NCBI RefSeq assembly: GCF_947507565.1
Contig: NC_089179.1
Location: forward strand, 620,001 to 684,000
Source: Oscarella lobularis
Taxonomy: Eukaryota; Porifera; Homoscleromorpha; Homosclerophorida; Oscarellidae
Length of the DNA stretch: 64,000 nucleotides
Direction of reading: 5' to 3'
Shown: in pieces, positions 49,001 through 59,783 of the stretch
Numbering within the stretch: the first letter of the stretch is position 1
How the letters are laid out: the number at the start of each line of letters is the position of its first letter
The notes under the pieces: model-generated
Told to the model about the DNA's origin: nothing
Database searches by the model: none
What the model saw: only the letters and a program-made list of their open reading frames with translations
Position numbers and translations under genes: made by a program

Positions 49001-50003
49001 AAAACTATAGGCAATTATTATTCTTACGATTTTAGCCCATTGCCATACTGCCCAATTTGCTCATTTTGCGCCAGCCTTTTCGAAGACAGACCAAATTTGA
49101 TGATGTTAGCGGTTTCCTCTATATAACAATTTGAAACGCAGATCATACATATATAACTGAAACCAACCCGGATTCATTCCTTCGCCATCATCCAGAAAAG
49201 ACAAAATTCGTCTTTTGCGAACTTTTTCACATTTTTCTTCACCGCAAAATAACGAATTTTTATTTATTTATTTATTTACTTATTATTGCTAGCGCCCTTA
49301 CCTGTGTAAATTCGGATGGATTTTGCCTGGGCATCTCTAGGAAAGTCGAATAGGAGCAGATTGACCGTGCCCCCCGTTAGCCTCGCGTTCGCCAGGCCCT
49401 TCTCCCTGCTCTCCCGTATGAACACGGGAGGGGAGAAGGGCCTGGTATCTGGAAAATCACGTGGGACCCCTTTTGGGGGTGCGGTCGGTAGGATGTGACG
49501 CCTCTCTGATAAGTGCTAATAAAGTTGACCTTTTCAAACGATCGCGCGCGTCTCTAACATGGCTGAAAGCCAAGCTGTGTTCATACGGGAGAGCAGGGAG
49601 AAGGGCCTGGCGAACGCGAGCCCCGTATCATCTCACCTTGCGTTGTCTACGAGTTCCGCCAAAGCGCCGAACAAGAATTCGTGGGTGGTGCTAAAAATTG
49701 AAAATAAAATAATAACACTCCTCCTTCAAAAAAATAACAACACTCCTCCTTCAGAGACCCTCCCCAGATAAACACGGAAGGAGACCTTTAGGTTTTCCTT
49801 CCCGTGTTGATAGGGATCGGACGTGGCCACGCGCGACGTCCGAACTGGTTCCTTGAGCCGCCAAAATCCAAGCGAAAGCTGCGATTTTCGGCGGAACAAG
49901 GAACCTTACGAAAACCTGAAGCGTCCTACCTGTTGGTGTGCAAGTAGTCGTAGCTCAGCTGAGCTCGACAGAGGCCGCTATATTTGCTCGGCGTGGCGTC
50001 CAT
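45633..50003 (-). CDS. MORC2: MORC2-like GHKL ATPase with CW zinc finger
   Basis: Chromatin-compacting ATPase of the MORC family, in vertebrates a partner of HUSH silencing. Start 50003; exon 1 is 49930-50003, exon 2 is 49637-49690, exon 3 ends at 49336. The ATPase is clear: [65 protein letters not shown]. Then come LIYKYSPF-type and [11 protein letters not shown] blocks, a coiled coil, a CW finger ([19 protein letters not shown]; 46.8-47.0 kb), a basic/acidic linker with a poly-Asp run, and a C-terminal coiled coil of 7-residue repeats (KEAETKx), ending [17 protein letters not shown]. The chromo-like domain that vertebrate MORC2 has before the last coiled coil was not found. Middle exons were not all placed. 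Confidence 0.88.
45805..45915 (-). repeat. 21-bp tandem repeat in MORC2 coiled coil
   Basis: About four and a half imperfect copies of a 21-bp unit (reads CTTCGTCTCAGCTTCTTTGAA on the plus strand), each encoding the heptad-sized unit KEAETKF or a variant. The length of this coiled coil could vary between alleles. Confidence 0.85.
46055..46155 (-). repeat. GTC microsatellite coding for poly-aspartate in MORC2
   Basis: A run of GTC triplets (16 or so in a row, then broken copies) read on the minus strand as GAC, giving Asp13 and further DDDDY/DDFDD segments. Likely to vary in copy number. Confidence 0.9.
49382..49620. mobile_element. Perfect 44-bp inverted repeat (fold-back element) in a MORC2 intron
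   Basis: The arms are 49382-49425 and 49577-49620, exact reverse complements (right arm begins GTGTTCATACGGGAGAGCAG). A third partial copy, 49425-49445, pairs with the first arm as well, so a smaller hairpin is nested at the left. All lie inside MORC2 intron 2 (49337-49636), which is 300 bp while most introns here are near 50. No target-site duplication or transposase was identified. A MITE-like non-autonomous element is the simplest reading; a recent local inverted duplication is the alternative. Confidence 0.6.
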
Positions 50004-50089
50004 GAGCCGCGTACACTTGTACAAACGCTATACAACACAACGTGGTGATAGACAGCGTTTTGCGCAAGCTTCAGTTGGCCACGTGACAT

Positions 50090-51307
50090 ATGACATCAAC
50101 AGAGCTGAGTATGAGTGAACCGACTGCAAAAAAGGCGAAGAGTGGCGGCGACGACGATGTCTACTTAGACGAAGACCTACTGAAGCACTATAACGAGAAT
50201 GGATACGTCGTCATGCGCAATTTTTTCACGCCAGCCGAAGTGGAAGCCGTGAAAGCGGAAATTCGACGGCTAATCGACGAGTGGTACGAAAATTACGAAA
50301 AAACGGGAGAAGAGAAGCCCGACTGGGAAGAAGTGGTCAATAGAGATCCTCTCGTCAGAGAGGGAAAGTTGCAACCGACAAGTCGTCTGTCATCTGTCAG
50401 AAGACTATTTCGAATGGCAGTTCACGTGGAATTTTTCAAAAAGCTTGCCATTCAGTCAAAGGTGGTTGCATGATTTTTTTCTGTCTGACGTTCTGTGGTA
50501 GTAGGGAATTTCTAGATGGCTGGCATTGCCAGGCAATTGCTGGGTGATGACATCAAACTTTTGCAATCGATGGCACTTCTAAAACCACCCGGAACGGGAG
50601 AGAAGAGATGGCATCAGGACAACGCCTACTTCCGACTGATTCCCAACAAAGTGATGGTAAAAGAGAAGAGCCCTCGTTTGGTCAACTGTCATTACTACTT
50701 CTGCACGTAGGCCTTCTGGATTGCAATTGATAAAACAAATGTTGAAAACGGATGGTGAATATCTGGAACCCCTAGTAAGGCTCGCTTCATTTTTTTTGCA
50801 GTATGCACGTCGTGCCTGGCACTCACACACACGGGGTGGATGAACATAAATCGCCTTCGGATCAGCACATACAGTACAGTCTTGTAAATCTTCCAGAGAA
50901 GGAGAAAGTGAGTGCTATATCAAGTAGCTAGTTGTTCAATGTATCTTCTCAGGTCCTGCCCGTTCCTATGAATCCCGGTGACGCGCTCGTCTTTCACGGA
51001 GAACTTCATCACTACACGCCACCTAACAAAACAAAGGATATGTAAGAAAGTAAGAAAAAATGCTGCTGTATAGTAATGGGATATCTACAGGCGGCAAGCT
51101 ATACAATACCACTATGCATCTGCTCTATGCAAACCCACAGTGTGCCCCAAAGACGATGAAGCAAAAGAAAACGAAGGCGAAGCAAAGGCAAACAACGACG
51201 AGCCGGGTTATTTTGACTGCGCTCCCTGTGTTGAACCTCAGTTCTGGTACTACCGAAAAGCCGAATTGCTCGTTGCCGGACACGACTACGGCGGAGACCA
51301 TATCTGA
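50090..51307 (+). CDS. Phytanoyl-CoA dioxygenase family protein (PhyH)
   Basis: Fe(II)/2-oxoglutarate-dependent oxygenase; substrate unknown. Six exons from 50090. The first encodes a Lys-rich start (SEPTAKKAKSG) and the PhyH opening LLKHYNENGYVVMRNFF. The iron ligands are seen as WHQDNAYF (His and Asp) and FHGELHHYTPPN (second His), followed by an Arg in MRQAIQYHYAS that can bind 2-oxoglutarate. GCMHVVPGTH is also typical. The C-terminus extends past the core with an acidic KEN/EAKAN stretch and WYYRKAELLVAG. A second in-frame ATG at 50108 is possible. Followed after 84 bp by a short-chain dehydrogenase on the same strand. Confidence 0.88.
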
Positions 51308-51391
51308 TAAGACCCCATTTCAACGCTTTTTTAAAAAAAAATTTTCTATTGGACGTCTCGTGATACTTTTTATCCGGGCTATCGGAGCGAA

Positions 51392-52348
51392 ATGACTGAG
51401 CCGACCAGCAAGAAAGCTCGCACGGAGCCGGAGAACCTGTTCGACGACCAGGTTGCCGTGGTTACGGGTGGAGCCGATGGCATAGGGAAGGGAATTGCGG
51501 CGATGCTCGCTCGCGAACGCGTTCACGTGTTCATTTTCGACGTGATCGAGGCGAAATTAGAGGCGACGATCGCCGAGTTCGGTCGTTGTGGCCTGACGAA
51601 CGTCAAAAGTCGTCGCGTCGACGTGACGGACGAGAATGCGGTCCGGGAGGGGCTCGAGTACGTCGATAGCACGCTCGGTCGACTCGACATCGTGATTAAT
51701 TGCGCCGGAATCGTCGGACCAAACGGGATCAAGCTGACCGAAGTTGAAACGAAGGATTTTGATCGTGTTATGGAAGGTAGATAAATCCCGGATATTGTAA
51801 CCGCACAATTATTGTCAATACTTCTAAAATTTTAGTGAACTGCACGGGGAGTTTTTTGATAACGAAGCATTCGGTTCGACTGATGCAGAAAAGAAACTAC
51901 GGTCGTGTTTTGCTGTTTGCTTCAATTGCCGGAAAGGAGGTACAGTGCAGTACAGTACAAAGGTTTTGCTGTGAAGGAAGAAGACCCATACTTTTAGGGA
52001 AATGCTGGAATGGCAGCGTACAGCACAAGCAAAGCTGCAGTCATTGGTCTAGCTAAGGCGATTGGGAAAGAATTTGCTGAAACTGGAATAACTGTGAATG
52101 CAGTGGCACCTGCTGTCATACGCACGGCTATGGTAGAGGGAATGAAGCCGGAACAGGTGAAATACATGACGGATAAAATTCCCATGAAAAGGTAAAAATC
52201 AGTTGGTCAGTGAATTCATAATTAATATTTTTATAGATGTGGAACTATCGAGGAAATCTGCTCTCTCGTTCGATTCATCGTGTCTCCCCTTTCCAGTTTC
52301 AACACCGGCGTTTGTTTTGATCTTACTGGAGGCAGAGCAACGTACTAA
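51392..52348 (+). CDS. Short-chain dehydrogenase/reductase (FabG-like)
   Basis: NAD(P)-dependent oxidoreductase of the classical SDR family; substrate unknown. Four exons: 51392-51776, 51836-51939, 51998-52191, 52237-52348. Cofactor loop TGGADGIGKG, structural INCAG, catalytic Ser in FASIAGK, and catalytic YSTSK are intact; AVAPAVIRTAMV and FDLTGG end the fold. Its first residues (TEPTSKKART) closely resemble those of the preceding oxygenase (SEPTAKKAKS), upstream of the real domains. The two proteins may act on one substrate, by neighbourhood alone. Confidence 0.92.
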
Positions 52349-52504
52349 ATAGTATACTAATGCTCGAACCCTTGTCATTGCATTTTTCTACTTTTTTGAT
52401 GGATCAAAAATATTGAATGCCTTTTACTGCGCAGCACAGCATCCAGTCAGCATAGATTGCTCTCTACTAGATAGATAGATCTCTTTGGTTGATACATTTG
52501 TACT

Positions 52505-53750
52505 CTATATGCTATCCTCTGTCTTCTTTTTTCTAGGCACTGATACTTTGCGATTCCGTTTATCACCCACCTGCTCTTGTTGACTCTTCTTTCTAGCTGT
52601 CGGTAGGTAAGGTGAATTGACGAGTTTGGGTGGAAGCTTTGCCGCAGCAGGAGTGCTATAATGCCGTGGCTGGGGAACAGCAAGTTTATACAAGCCAGGG
52701 GCCTTGGACGTTTTTGACGTTCTAGCCTTAGCAGTAAGAGTAGGAGCACTCTCTTTGCCTTTGCGCTGAGGATTGGTATTCTCCTGTTCTGGTTCTTCGC
52801 TGATGGCAGACTCAGTGTGTTTCCCACTCCCAACCGATTTCTTGGCACTGGAAAGGGAGCCATAATTCGTCACTGCGAAAATAAACACCGTGGATGATTC
52901 TTAGTGAGTGATAGCGAGTTTGCATACATTTTACATCTGATGGAACGTGCTTGAGAAGAAAATTCTCCAACGTGCTCCACCCACCTCCAACCCTCACCAT
53001 AACATGAGCTCTCAATTTCTAAGAAAAATACATTTTGATTATTTTTATTTGATTAAATTATGATCTCACCCTGACGAATACTTTGACGCCGCCCGGCTCC
53101 ACAATATAATATCCTTCCGATATTTTTTCAATAGGATGCCCGTATCCGATCGATTTCGCCGCTTTTCGAACGACCGCGTCTACTTCATCTTTTCTATTGT
53201 CCGGGCGCTTACGGAGAGTCAATCCCGGCTGTTCCTCTTCGATTTTTTTCTCTTCCGCTTCGATTTCGCGTTCCATTGTAACGAGCGTCGGTGGATCGAC
53301 GAGAAAGCCCCGTTTCGTCGCCTTGCGCGCGAAATCGAGAAGCGTAAGAACGACTTCTTTCGGTTGCTCGCGATTGACGAGTCCGTTCGACGCGAAAAGG
53401 ACCGCTTCGACGACGCCCATCTCGCGAGCGAACGCGAGAAATTTCGACGCGTTGTCGCGCGCGTAAAACGAGCCTTTCGGCGCGTTTCGATGGCATTTGA
53501 GCGGCGCGAGCGATAGAGGCCCTATTTCGCTGTCGTTAGCCGTCGCTGCCGCCTCTTGAATTTTATCGACGAGCGCGCAAAGCGCGACGCCGTCTTCGAG
53601 GGCTTCCATGAACGTGTGCGCCGTGATATCGATTCCGAGCAGACGTTTGAGCCATTCAGCGAGGTCCTCCTTGATTGGGAAGAGCTCCTCGGCTTCCCGA
53701 TCGCGTCGAAATAGGCCACTTCGACGTTTTGTCTCATGATAGCCAGCCAT
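52505..53750 (-). CDS. GAS2: Growth arrest-specific 2 family (CH + GAR domains)
   Basis: Actin-microtubule crosslinker. Three exons: 53070-53750, 52928-53018, 52505-52872. One calponin-homology domain (LAEWLKRLLGIDITAHTF, LEDGVALCALVDKI, NASKFLAFAREMGV, LFASNGLV) is followed by a GAR (Gas2-related, microtubule-binding) domain: ISEGYYIVEPGGVKVFVR, then LRAHVMVRVGGGW, STLENFLLKH. A basic Ser/Lys/Pro-rich tail ends the protein. The order and length fit GAS2 or a short GAS2L protein. Confidence 0.92.
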
Positions 53751-53819
53751 GAGTGAAAGAATACAGAGTTGCCGCGCAACTCGCTGAAGCGCACGTTAGT
53801 TTACTATCCGGGAGGTGTC

Positions 53820-56800
53820 ATGGCGACCGCGTCGTCGAAGTCGTCGTCAGTTCGAATCATTCAAGAGGGTCGAAAGCTCCTCGAGGAGCGTCTTGATCCC
53901 AAAATTGTCGGTCAACTTGTCCTGCACGGTCTGATCGACGAGCAGGCGTTCGCGACGGTCGACAAAGCTGGCGAAAATGGCGGGCTGACCGAAAAACGCG
54001 AATGTCTCACCGAAATTCTACTCGCCGCCCTGGACAGCGAAGACAAGGCGAAATCGTTCAAGAAAGTCCTAAAGGACACGCAAGAAGACCTCTATCGCGA
54101 TCTTTTTCCTGATCCTGAAAGTAAAGCGAAAAGAGAAAAAAGTACGGCTCGAAAAACAATCTTTCGTCGATTTTACAGCTCCGAACATCTACGAATCGAG
54201 CTTCGAAATCATCAATCACGTCGAGATCGACATCGACATGTCAACAAAAGGTGCGCTGGGGACTCCGAATCGTGACGCGGAAAACCGAAATTCGTTTAGT
54301 TGGAACCAGTGAGGACGGTCGCTCTCGTTCCGGTTCGGGACTCGAGTCGCCGCTCAGTCACAGTTCGGAAAGTGGAGCAGCCTCTGGTCAGGGTAAGTTG
54401 AGGGAATAAATAAGTTAATTTAATTTAAATCGCTTAATTAATTAATTAACGGTCGGACGTTTCTTTGTATGACGTCACCACTAGAGGGGAAATCAATAGG
54501 GTAGGGCTGCGGATATTTTAAAAATCTAGAGGGGGGGCGGGTCTCCTTTTTGTAGCTCTCGTAGCTTAGGTAAAGACCCTTTTGTACAGCAGAAAGTTCT
54601 CCGCTTGAAACAAGCGGCAGCCATGGGCCCTCCTCTATGAATCCAGCTGCCTCTCCTGTTCCCATGATGGAGTTCTACGACTACGAGACGCAGAACGTCG
54701 ACGGAGTACCGGCGACAGAAGCCGACGAGAGTCTCGTTCGTTTTTTCGACCTGATGGTCGGCAACAAGCGTCAAATCAAGACGGCGGACAGTCTCCTGGT
54801 CGTCGAAGGTCGCCAATTCACGCCCAACATACTGACGGACTGCTACGAAAAGTGCGAAGGCGTCGGTCTCGCTCGCGAACTCTGCTCGTACATGGTCGAC
54901 CTTCTCAAACGACAGCAAACGCTCGAAGCGATCGCCGACATGGCCGAGATGGAGCGCATGGCCGACGACGAACTGATGGACAAACTCGAAGACTGTCTTC
55001 CGGACGACTACTTCGAATACACGCACAAGGATCTCTTCATCGCTCTTCTCGAAGTCACGCCGTCGTACGTGCACAATCGGCTCATGTCGCTTGCCATGCA
55101 AGTCGGTTGTTCCGTTCCCTTTCTCTATCGGCATCCGCTTTCCAACGGGAATATCGGCGTTCGCTTGCCGCTTCACGGCTACGACGATCTCCTATGCGAC
55201 GCGCCGAATCCGCTCATCGTCTCCTTTGGAACGGGATCGACGATCGCCGGCGGCAAGTCGGAATTGCTCGCCGATATTTTCGGTTTGTCGGCGAACACCG
55301 AGTCGCGATCGCGTCTATTTTCGCCGTCGCGTAGCGTTTGCCATCGCGTCTCCATCGACTTGATTTTCGGTGCGTCGCTCGGCGGCGGCGGGGAACAATC
55401 GATGTCCTTCCTTCTTGCCGACACGCACGGATACAGTCGACAAAGTCTCGGGCTAAACATAGCGCTAGCCGTTCTTACTTCAAGCGCCGCCGCCGTTCTT
55501 CTTCACGTTACTCGTCTCGATTTCACAAACGACGGTAAACCGGCATCCGAACTCCAATTCCTACTCGATTGCATGAAATCGGCGTGGGAACAATTCAGTT
55601 TCGGACCGCGTTTCTTAGCTTTGCTCTGGCGAAATTACGTCGACGCCGACAAGGATCTTATAGGACGTGCAAAGACGTACGTCGAGCTGAATCTCGTCTC
55701 GGACGAATTCTGTCTTCCCGTTATCGTTCGAATATTCGACGTGCCCAGCATGAAGTCGCTTCGCGAACGACGTCGCGTGCGCGCGATCAGCGGCTTGGCC
55801 AAGTCGTTGGACGCCGAACTCGCCGCCGCGCATCGCCACCGAATTCCGACGATGTGCGGCAGTCGCGAATTGGCTCGTCGAATCAAACGATACGCGCCGC
55901 CCAAGTCGTTCGGCTCCACGTGCGTCGTCGACGTTCAGTTGCCGTCGTACGCCGAAGCGGAGACGCAACTCGGTAACGTGCAGCGCGTGCTTCACGATAC
56001 GCTGAATCGGATCGTCGAAGATCTAAAACGCTCGCAAACTCGTTCGTCGTCGACGTCGGATGCCAAGCGCATTGGCGAAGTGCTCTTTCCCACGTCGACG
56101 CTCGTCGCCGAGACGGCGCGTCTCGAAGACGAAATGCGTAGCGTCGTCGCCATGAACGACGTCGACGCCGCCGAAATGGAAGCCGAGTTGGTGAAGAAGG
56201 ACACCCTATTGGCCGCCGTTCGACGTAAACGAGCGACGATTAAAACGTCGCAGCTCGTGAAAGAGTTCGCGAATTACGTCGCCGACGGCAATTTGGCGGC
56301 GATTCAGGAATTCCAGCGACAGTTGACGGCGTGGAAAGCGCCGCGATGTCGACCGCTCTTGGAACGACGACGAAATCTGCTGGAGAAGTTTGAGCGTCGA
56401 TTGGCCGTGCTTCAACAGACAGGCGCGCGCGAGACGACCGACAACGAGATGACGTGCATCAAGAGCGAGCTGCGAAAGAACGGTCTCGAGCTCGATCTCT
56501 ACGATGTATCGATCGACGACGTTTGGAGCGAATTGACGGCGCTCGTCGACGTCGAAGTGACTGACGAAACGGGCCGACGCGGCACGCTTCTCAGCAAAGA
56601 CTCGGATTTGTCGAAAGAACAATTGGCCGACGTTTATCGGCAGTGGATTTTGAACGGGAATCCCATGCAATTGCTTCGCGGTCATCCTCTCTATATGGCC
56701 AGCGAGTTCGTCTCGTCCGTGCTGCGACGCATTCAGGCGGAGAGCACGCGTCGTCTCTTCGTCGTCTCCGTGATCGGACTCCAGAGTTCGGCGAAATCGA

Positions 56801-59742
56801 CGTTGTTGAATTACCTGTTCGGATGCGGTTTTGCGACGCGCGCCGGTAGATGCACGCGCGGTCTCTACGCCTCCTATATGCAAACGCCTGAGCTCGATCT
56901 TCTCATCTTGGACTCCGAAGGGCTCATGTCGATCGAAGGCGGCGGTCGCGATTTTGACAATCAAGTGACGCTCATGGCCATGGCCTGCTCTCACGTCGTC
57001 ATCGTCAATCACAAGGGCGAATTGTCGCGTCAGCTTCAGGAATTGCTGGAAATTGCCGTCTTTGCAATGAAAAATCTCGAAGTGGCGCGTCTCCAACCGG
57101 ACATTCTCTTCGTCCTGCGCGATCAGGTCGATCGGGACGCGTACGCGACGAAAGGCCAGTTGATGCTCATGCGACAGGGATTGACGGCACGAGCGGAAAA
57201 ACTTCAAGTCGAAGTCAATCGCTTCGTCAATCTCAATCCCGAATCGCTCTATCTATTGCCACCGGCGTTTGCAAACGAACTTCGCAACGGAAAAGAATTC
57301 AAACTGCCGACGAAATTGTTCTCCAACGAATCGCTTCAATTGCGACAGCGCATCTTGAAAGTCCACTCGGAACGCGTTCTCAAACAGGAGGCCGAAACGC
57401 TCGTCGAAGAGTTCTCCTCCTTTCAACAGTGGCTCGTTCACGCGCGCTCCGTCTGGACGACGATCAGTCACTTCGGCGCCAGTTTGCTTCACTTCGAGAA
57501 CATGCAGCAGATCGAACAGCGACGCGAAGTGTCGGCCATCTATTCGGAGATCGTCGAGACGCTGATCGAAGCGCCGCACGGATTCGTCGATCAGTGTCAG
57601 GAGCACTTGCAGGCGTTCATGGTCCAATACAGTCCCGATCAGATCGACGAGAAAGTGTCGCGACATTTTCGCGACACGCTCGACATGAACGCGTCCGTCG
57701 CGAAGGAGGAGGCGCAGAAACGATTGGACGACGGGCTCAAATCGGGTAATTATTTGCCGGCGTGGAAGCAGGAGTTTTCGTCGAAATTGCGCTCGCGCAT
57801 CGACGAAGCGCTGCACGTTTTCTTTCGCGCGTGGCGACGACGCGAGGCGCTCGCCAAAGACGAAGTGCGTCAGGCGAAAATCGAGAAGAGTCTCAGCGAG
57901 CGAATGGATCATATACTCAAAGAGGGCGGCGGCATAAAGACGATGTCGGCCGACGATTTGCAGAAGGCATTCGACGACATGTGGAAAGATCATTTGGAGG
58001 CGATACGCGGCAATTTGATGGAGACTATGATGGACGGGCCCCAATTGCAGATGAAAGTCATCGCGTCGTTCGCCGCTCACATTCAAACGATGCGACTTCG
58101 TCATCCCGTCTGCATGGCACTCGGAACGAGCAGTCGGGTTATACCGCCCATGAAGGATTTGATCGTATCCTCTCCCGAATCCCATTACGTCAAATACGTT
58201 CACCAGTCGGCAAAGGAACGAATGAAAAATCGGGTTCACGTCATCGGGAAGGAAGTGTCGTACGACGCCTATAAGACGCAGAAGAAATTCGAAGCGGCTC
58301 GTTTTCTCAAGAAAAGCGTCGGCGAATTTTTCTATAATCTAATGGAGGGGTTCAGGGAGAGTGCCGACGTGAATTTGGAATCGCAGTTCGTCAATTCGGT
58401 CATGACGCGGACGAACAATACGATCAGCGAACTGGAACGCGCCATCGAACTGCGATTCAATATGAGCCTGTCCATGCAACGATTCGCCAACGACGTCTAC
58501 GATTGCATTCGCTACGCCGTCAACGATCTCTTCTCGCAGAAACAGCAGGCCGAAGTGAATGAGAAAATTCGCGATTTGAACGACAAAAAGGAGGTGATTC
58601 GAGAGCGGGCCATGGCTCGCTTGGACGCGCTCAACAACGACGTGTGGCGTGCCCGGCTCATGGCGCGCGACGTCTACAGCGGTCTCGTCGACTGGTCGCG
58701 AAACGAAATCATTCAGTTCACGATACGCGTCGAGAGCGAAATGCGCCAGCGAATGCCCGACTGCGCGACGGCGACGCGCCGCGCTTACGAGGACAGTTTT
58801 CTCGCCGAAGACTGGGAAGCGGTGCTTAGCTATTGCGACGACGCTTTCGGCTTTTTGCGACAGATCTTCGATAAGCGTTTCGGCCAGCTTCAACAGGACG
58901 TCATGCATCGCGAGTTCGTTCAGCTCTCCGAACAGATGAACGTCCAGTTGAAGTTTCTTCGCGAAGTCGTCGTCCAGTGGCGTCAACTGCCGAGGGAAAA
59001 CGGCGAGAACGGCGAATCTCCTCCGGAAAAAGAAACGACGGAGAGTTTCGTGCAGCACGCCAAAGCGTTGCGATTGCGACGTCGCGCCGATTCGGTGCGC
59101 TCGATGAGTTCCATTTCCGAATTGGACATTCTGTCGCTCGTTCCGACGAATTTGGAGGTGATCGAGCGCGATCGCTTTTCGCGATCGTTTCTCGGTCACT
59201 TGGACACGATGGTGCGCGGCACGCAGCTCTACGAAGTCGTCGAGAGCATGTTCCATCGCGAATTGGACAACGTAAAGCACGAGCATTGGGATCGAGTGCG
59301 CGGCTGTCGCGAAGTTTGCCCCATCTGCAATTCCAAGTGCGATCAGGAGAGCAATCATCTCGAACACGGCACAAGGCATCGCTGTCACATTCATCTGTTG
59401 CCCGCCTTTCACGGCAGTCGGCACACGTACAGCAAGACGCCCGTTCTCCAGTGCTGCACGTCGCCGGCTCTGTTGAAAATGCCGTGGCGCAGTCGACGGA
59501 ATCCCGACGAGCGAAAGCGTACGTTGCGCGAGTACATTGCCGAGTACTATCCCGACTGGGAAATCCAGCCGGCGAATGCCGTCGCCGACGAAATCAAATT
59601 GCGACGCGCTTGGGTCAATTGCAGGCTACCGTTGCTGGAAAAACACGACATGGAAGACAACACGCCACAGACATGGATACGACTCTACCAACAACCAAAC
59701 GCTCTAATAGCACCTATCCAAACCGACTCGTCAAAGTTTTAG
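53820..59742 (+). CDS. CARD-containing very large GTPase (VLIG/URGCP family)
   Basis: Predicted giant GTPase of about 1,800 residues with a death-fold adaptor domain; probably innate immune, by family only. Exons: 53820-54119, 54179-54250, a third about 54301-54395, then one exon from an acceptor near 54590 to 59742. The first encodes a CARD (IIQEGRKLLEERLDPKIV, LHGLIDEQAF, LTEKRECLTEILLAAL); the next two a Ser-rich linker. The last join keeps frame (SGQ-A-ESSPLETSGSHG). The giant exon has a degenerate N-terminal G-like domain (SFGTGSTIAGGKSELL), helical parts, and the VLIG G domain: VIGLQSSAKSTLLNYLFG, AGRCTRGLY, LDSEGLMSIEG and VIVNHKGELS. It ends in a Cys/His cluster (CPICNSKC, HRCHIHLLPAF) as in VLIG. 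A P-loop glycine is Ala. A single giant exon is typical of the family. Confidence 0.85.
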
Positions 59743-59783
59743 TTTTTATACGACTATCTATGTTACATACAATATTTCTTCAA

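Noticed and set aside
2162-49534. Shared 17-mer CTAATAAAGTTGACCTT at about 2164 and 49517
   Set aside because: One short match with no similarity beyond it is not far from chance in 64 kb; no element boundaries.
49559-49771. Plus-strand 70-codon ORF starting [12 protein letters not shown]
   Set aside because: It runs through the right arm of the inverted repeat and opposite MORC2 exon 2, whose minus-strand reading matches the MORC ATPase closely.
56206-59424. Three minus-strand open frames of over 300 codons opposite the giant GTPase
   Set aside because: They follow from codon bias on the coding strand. No domains, no splice logic, and the plus strand is open for 1,701 codons with family motifs.
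54637-59742. Giant GTPase as a separate gene starting at ATG 54637
   Set aside because: The frame is open upstream to an acceptor that matches the phase of the CARD exons, and there is no obvious promoter in the 220-bp intron; kept as alternative only.
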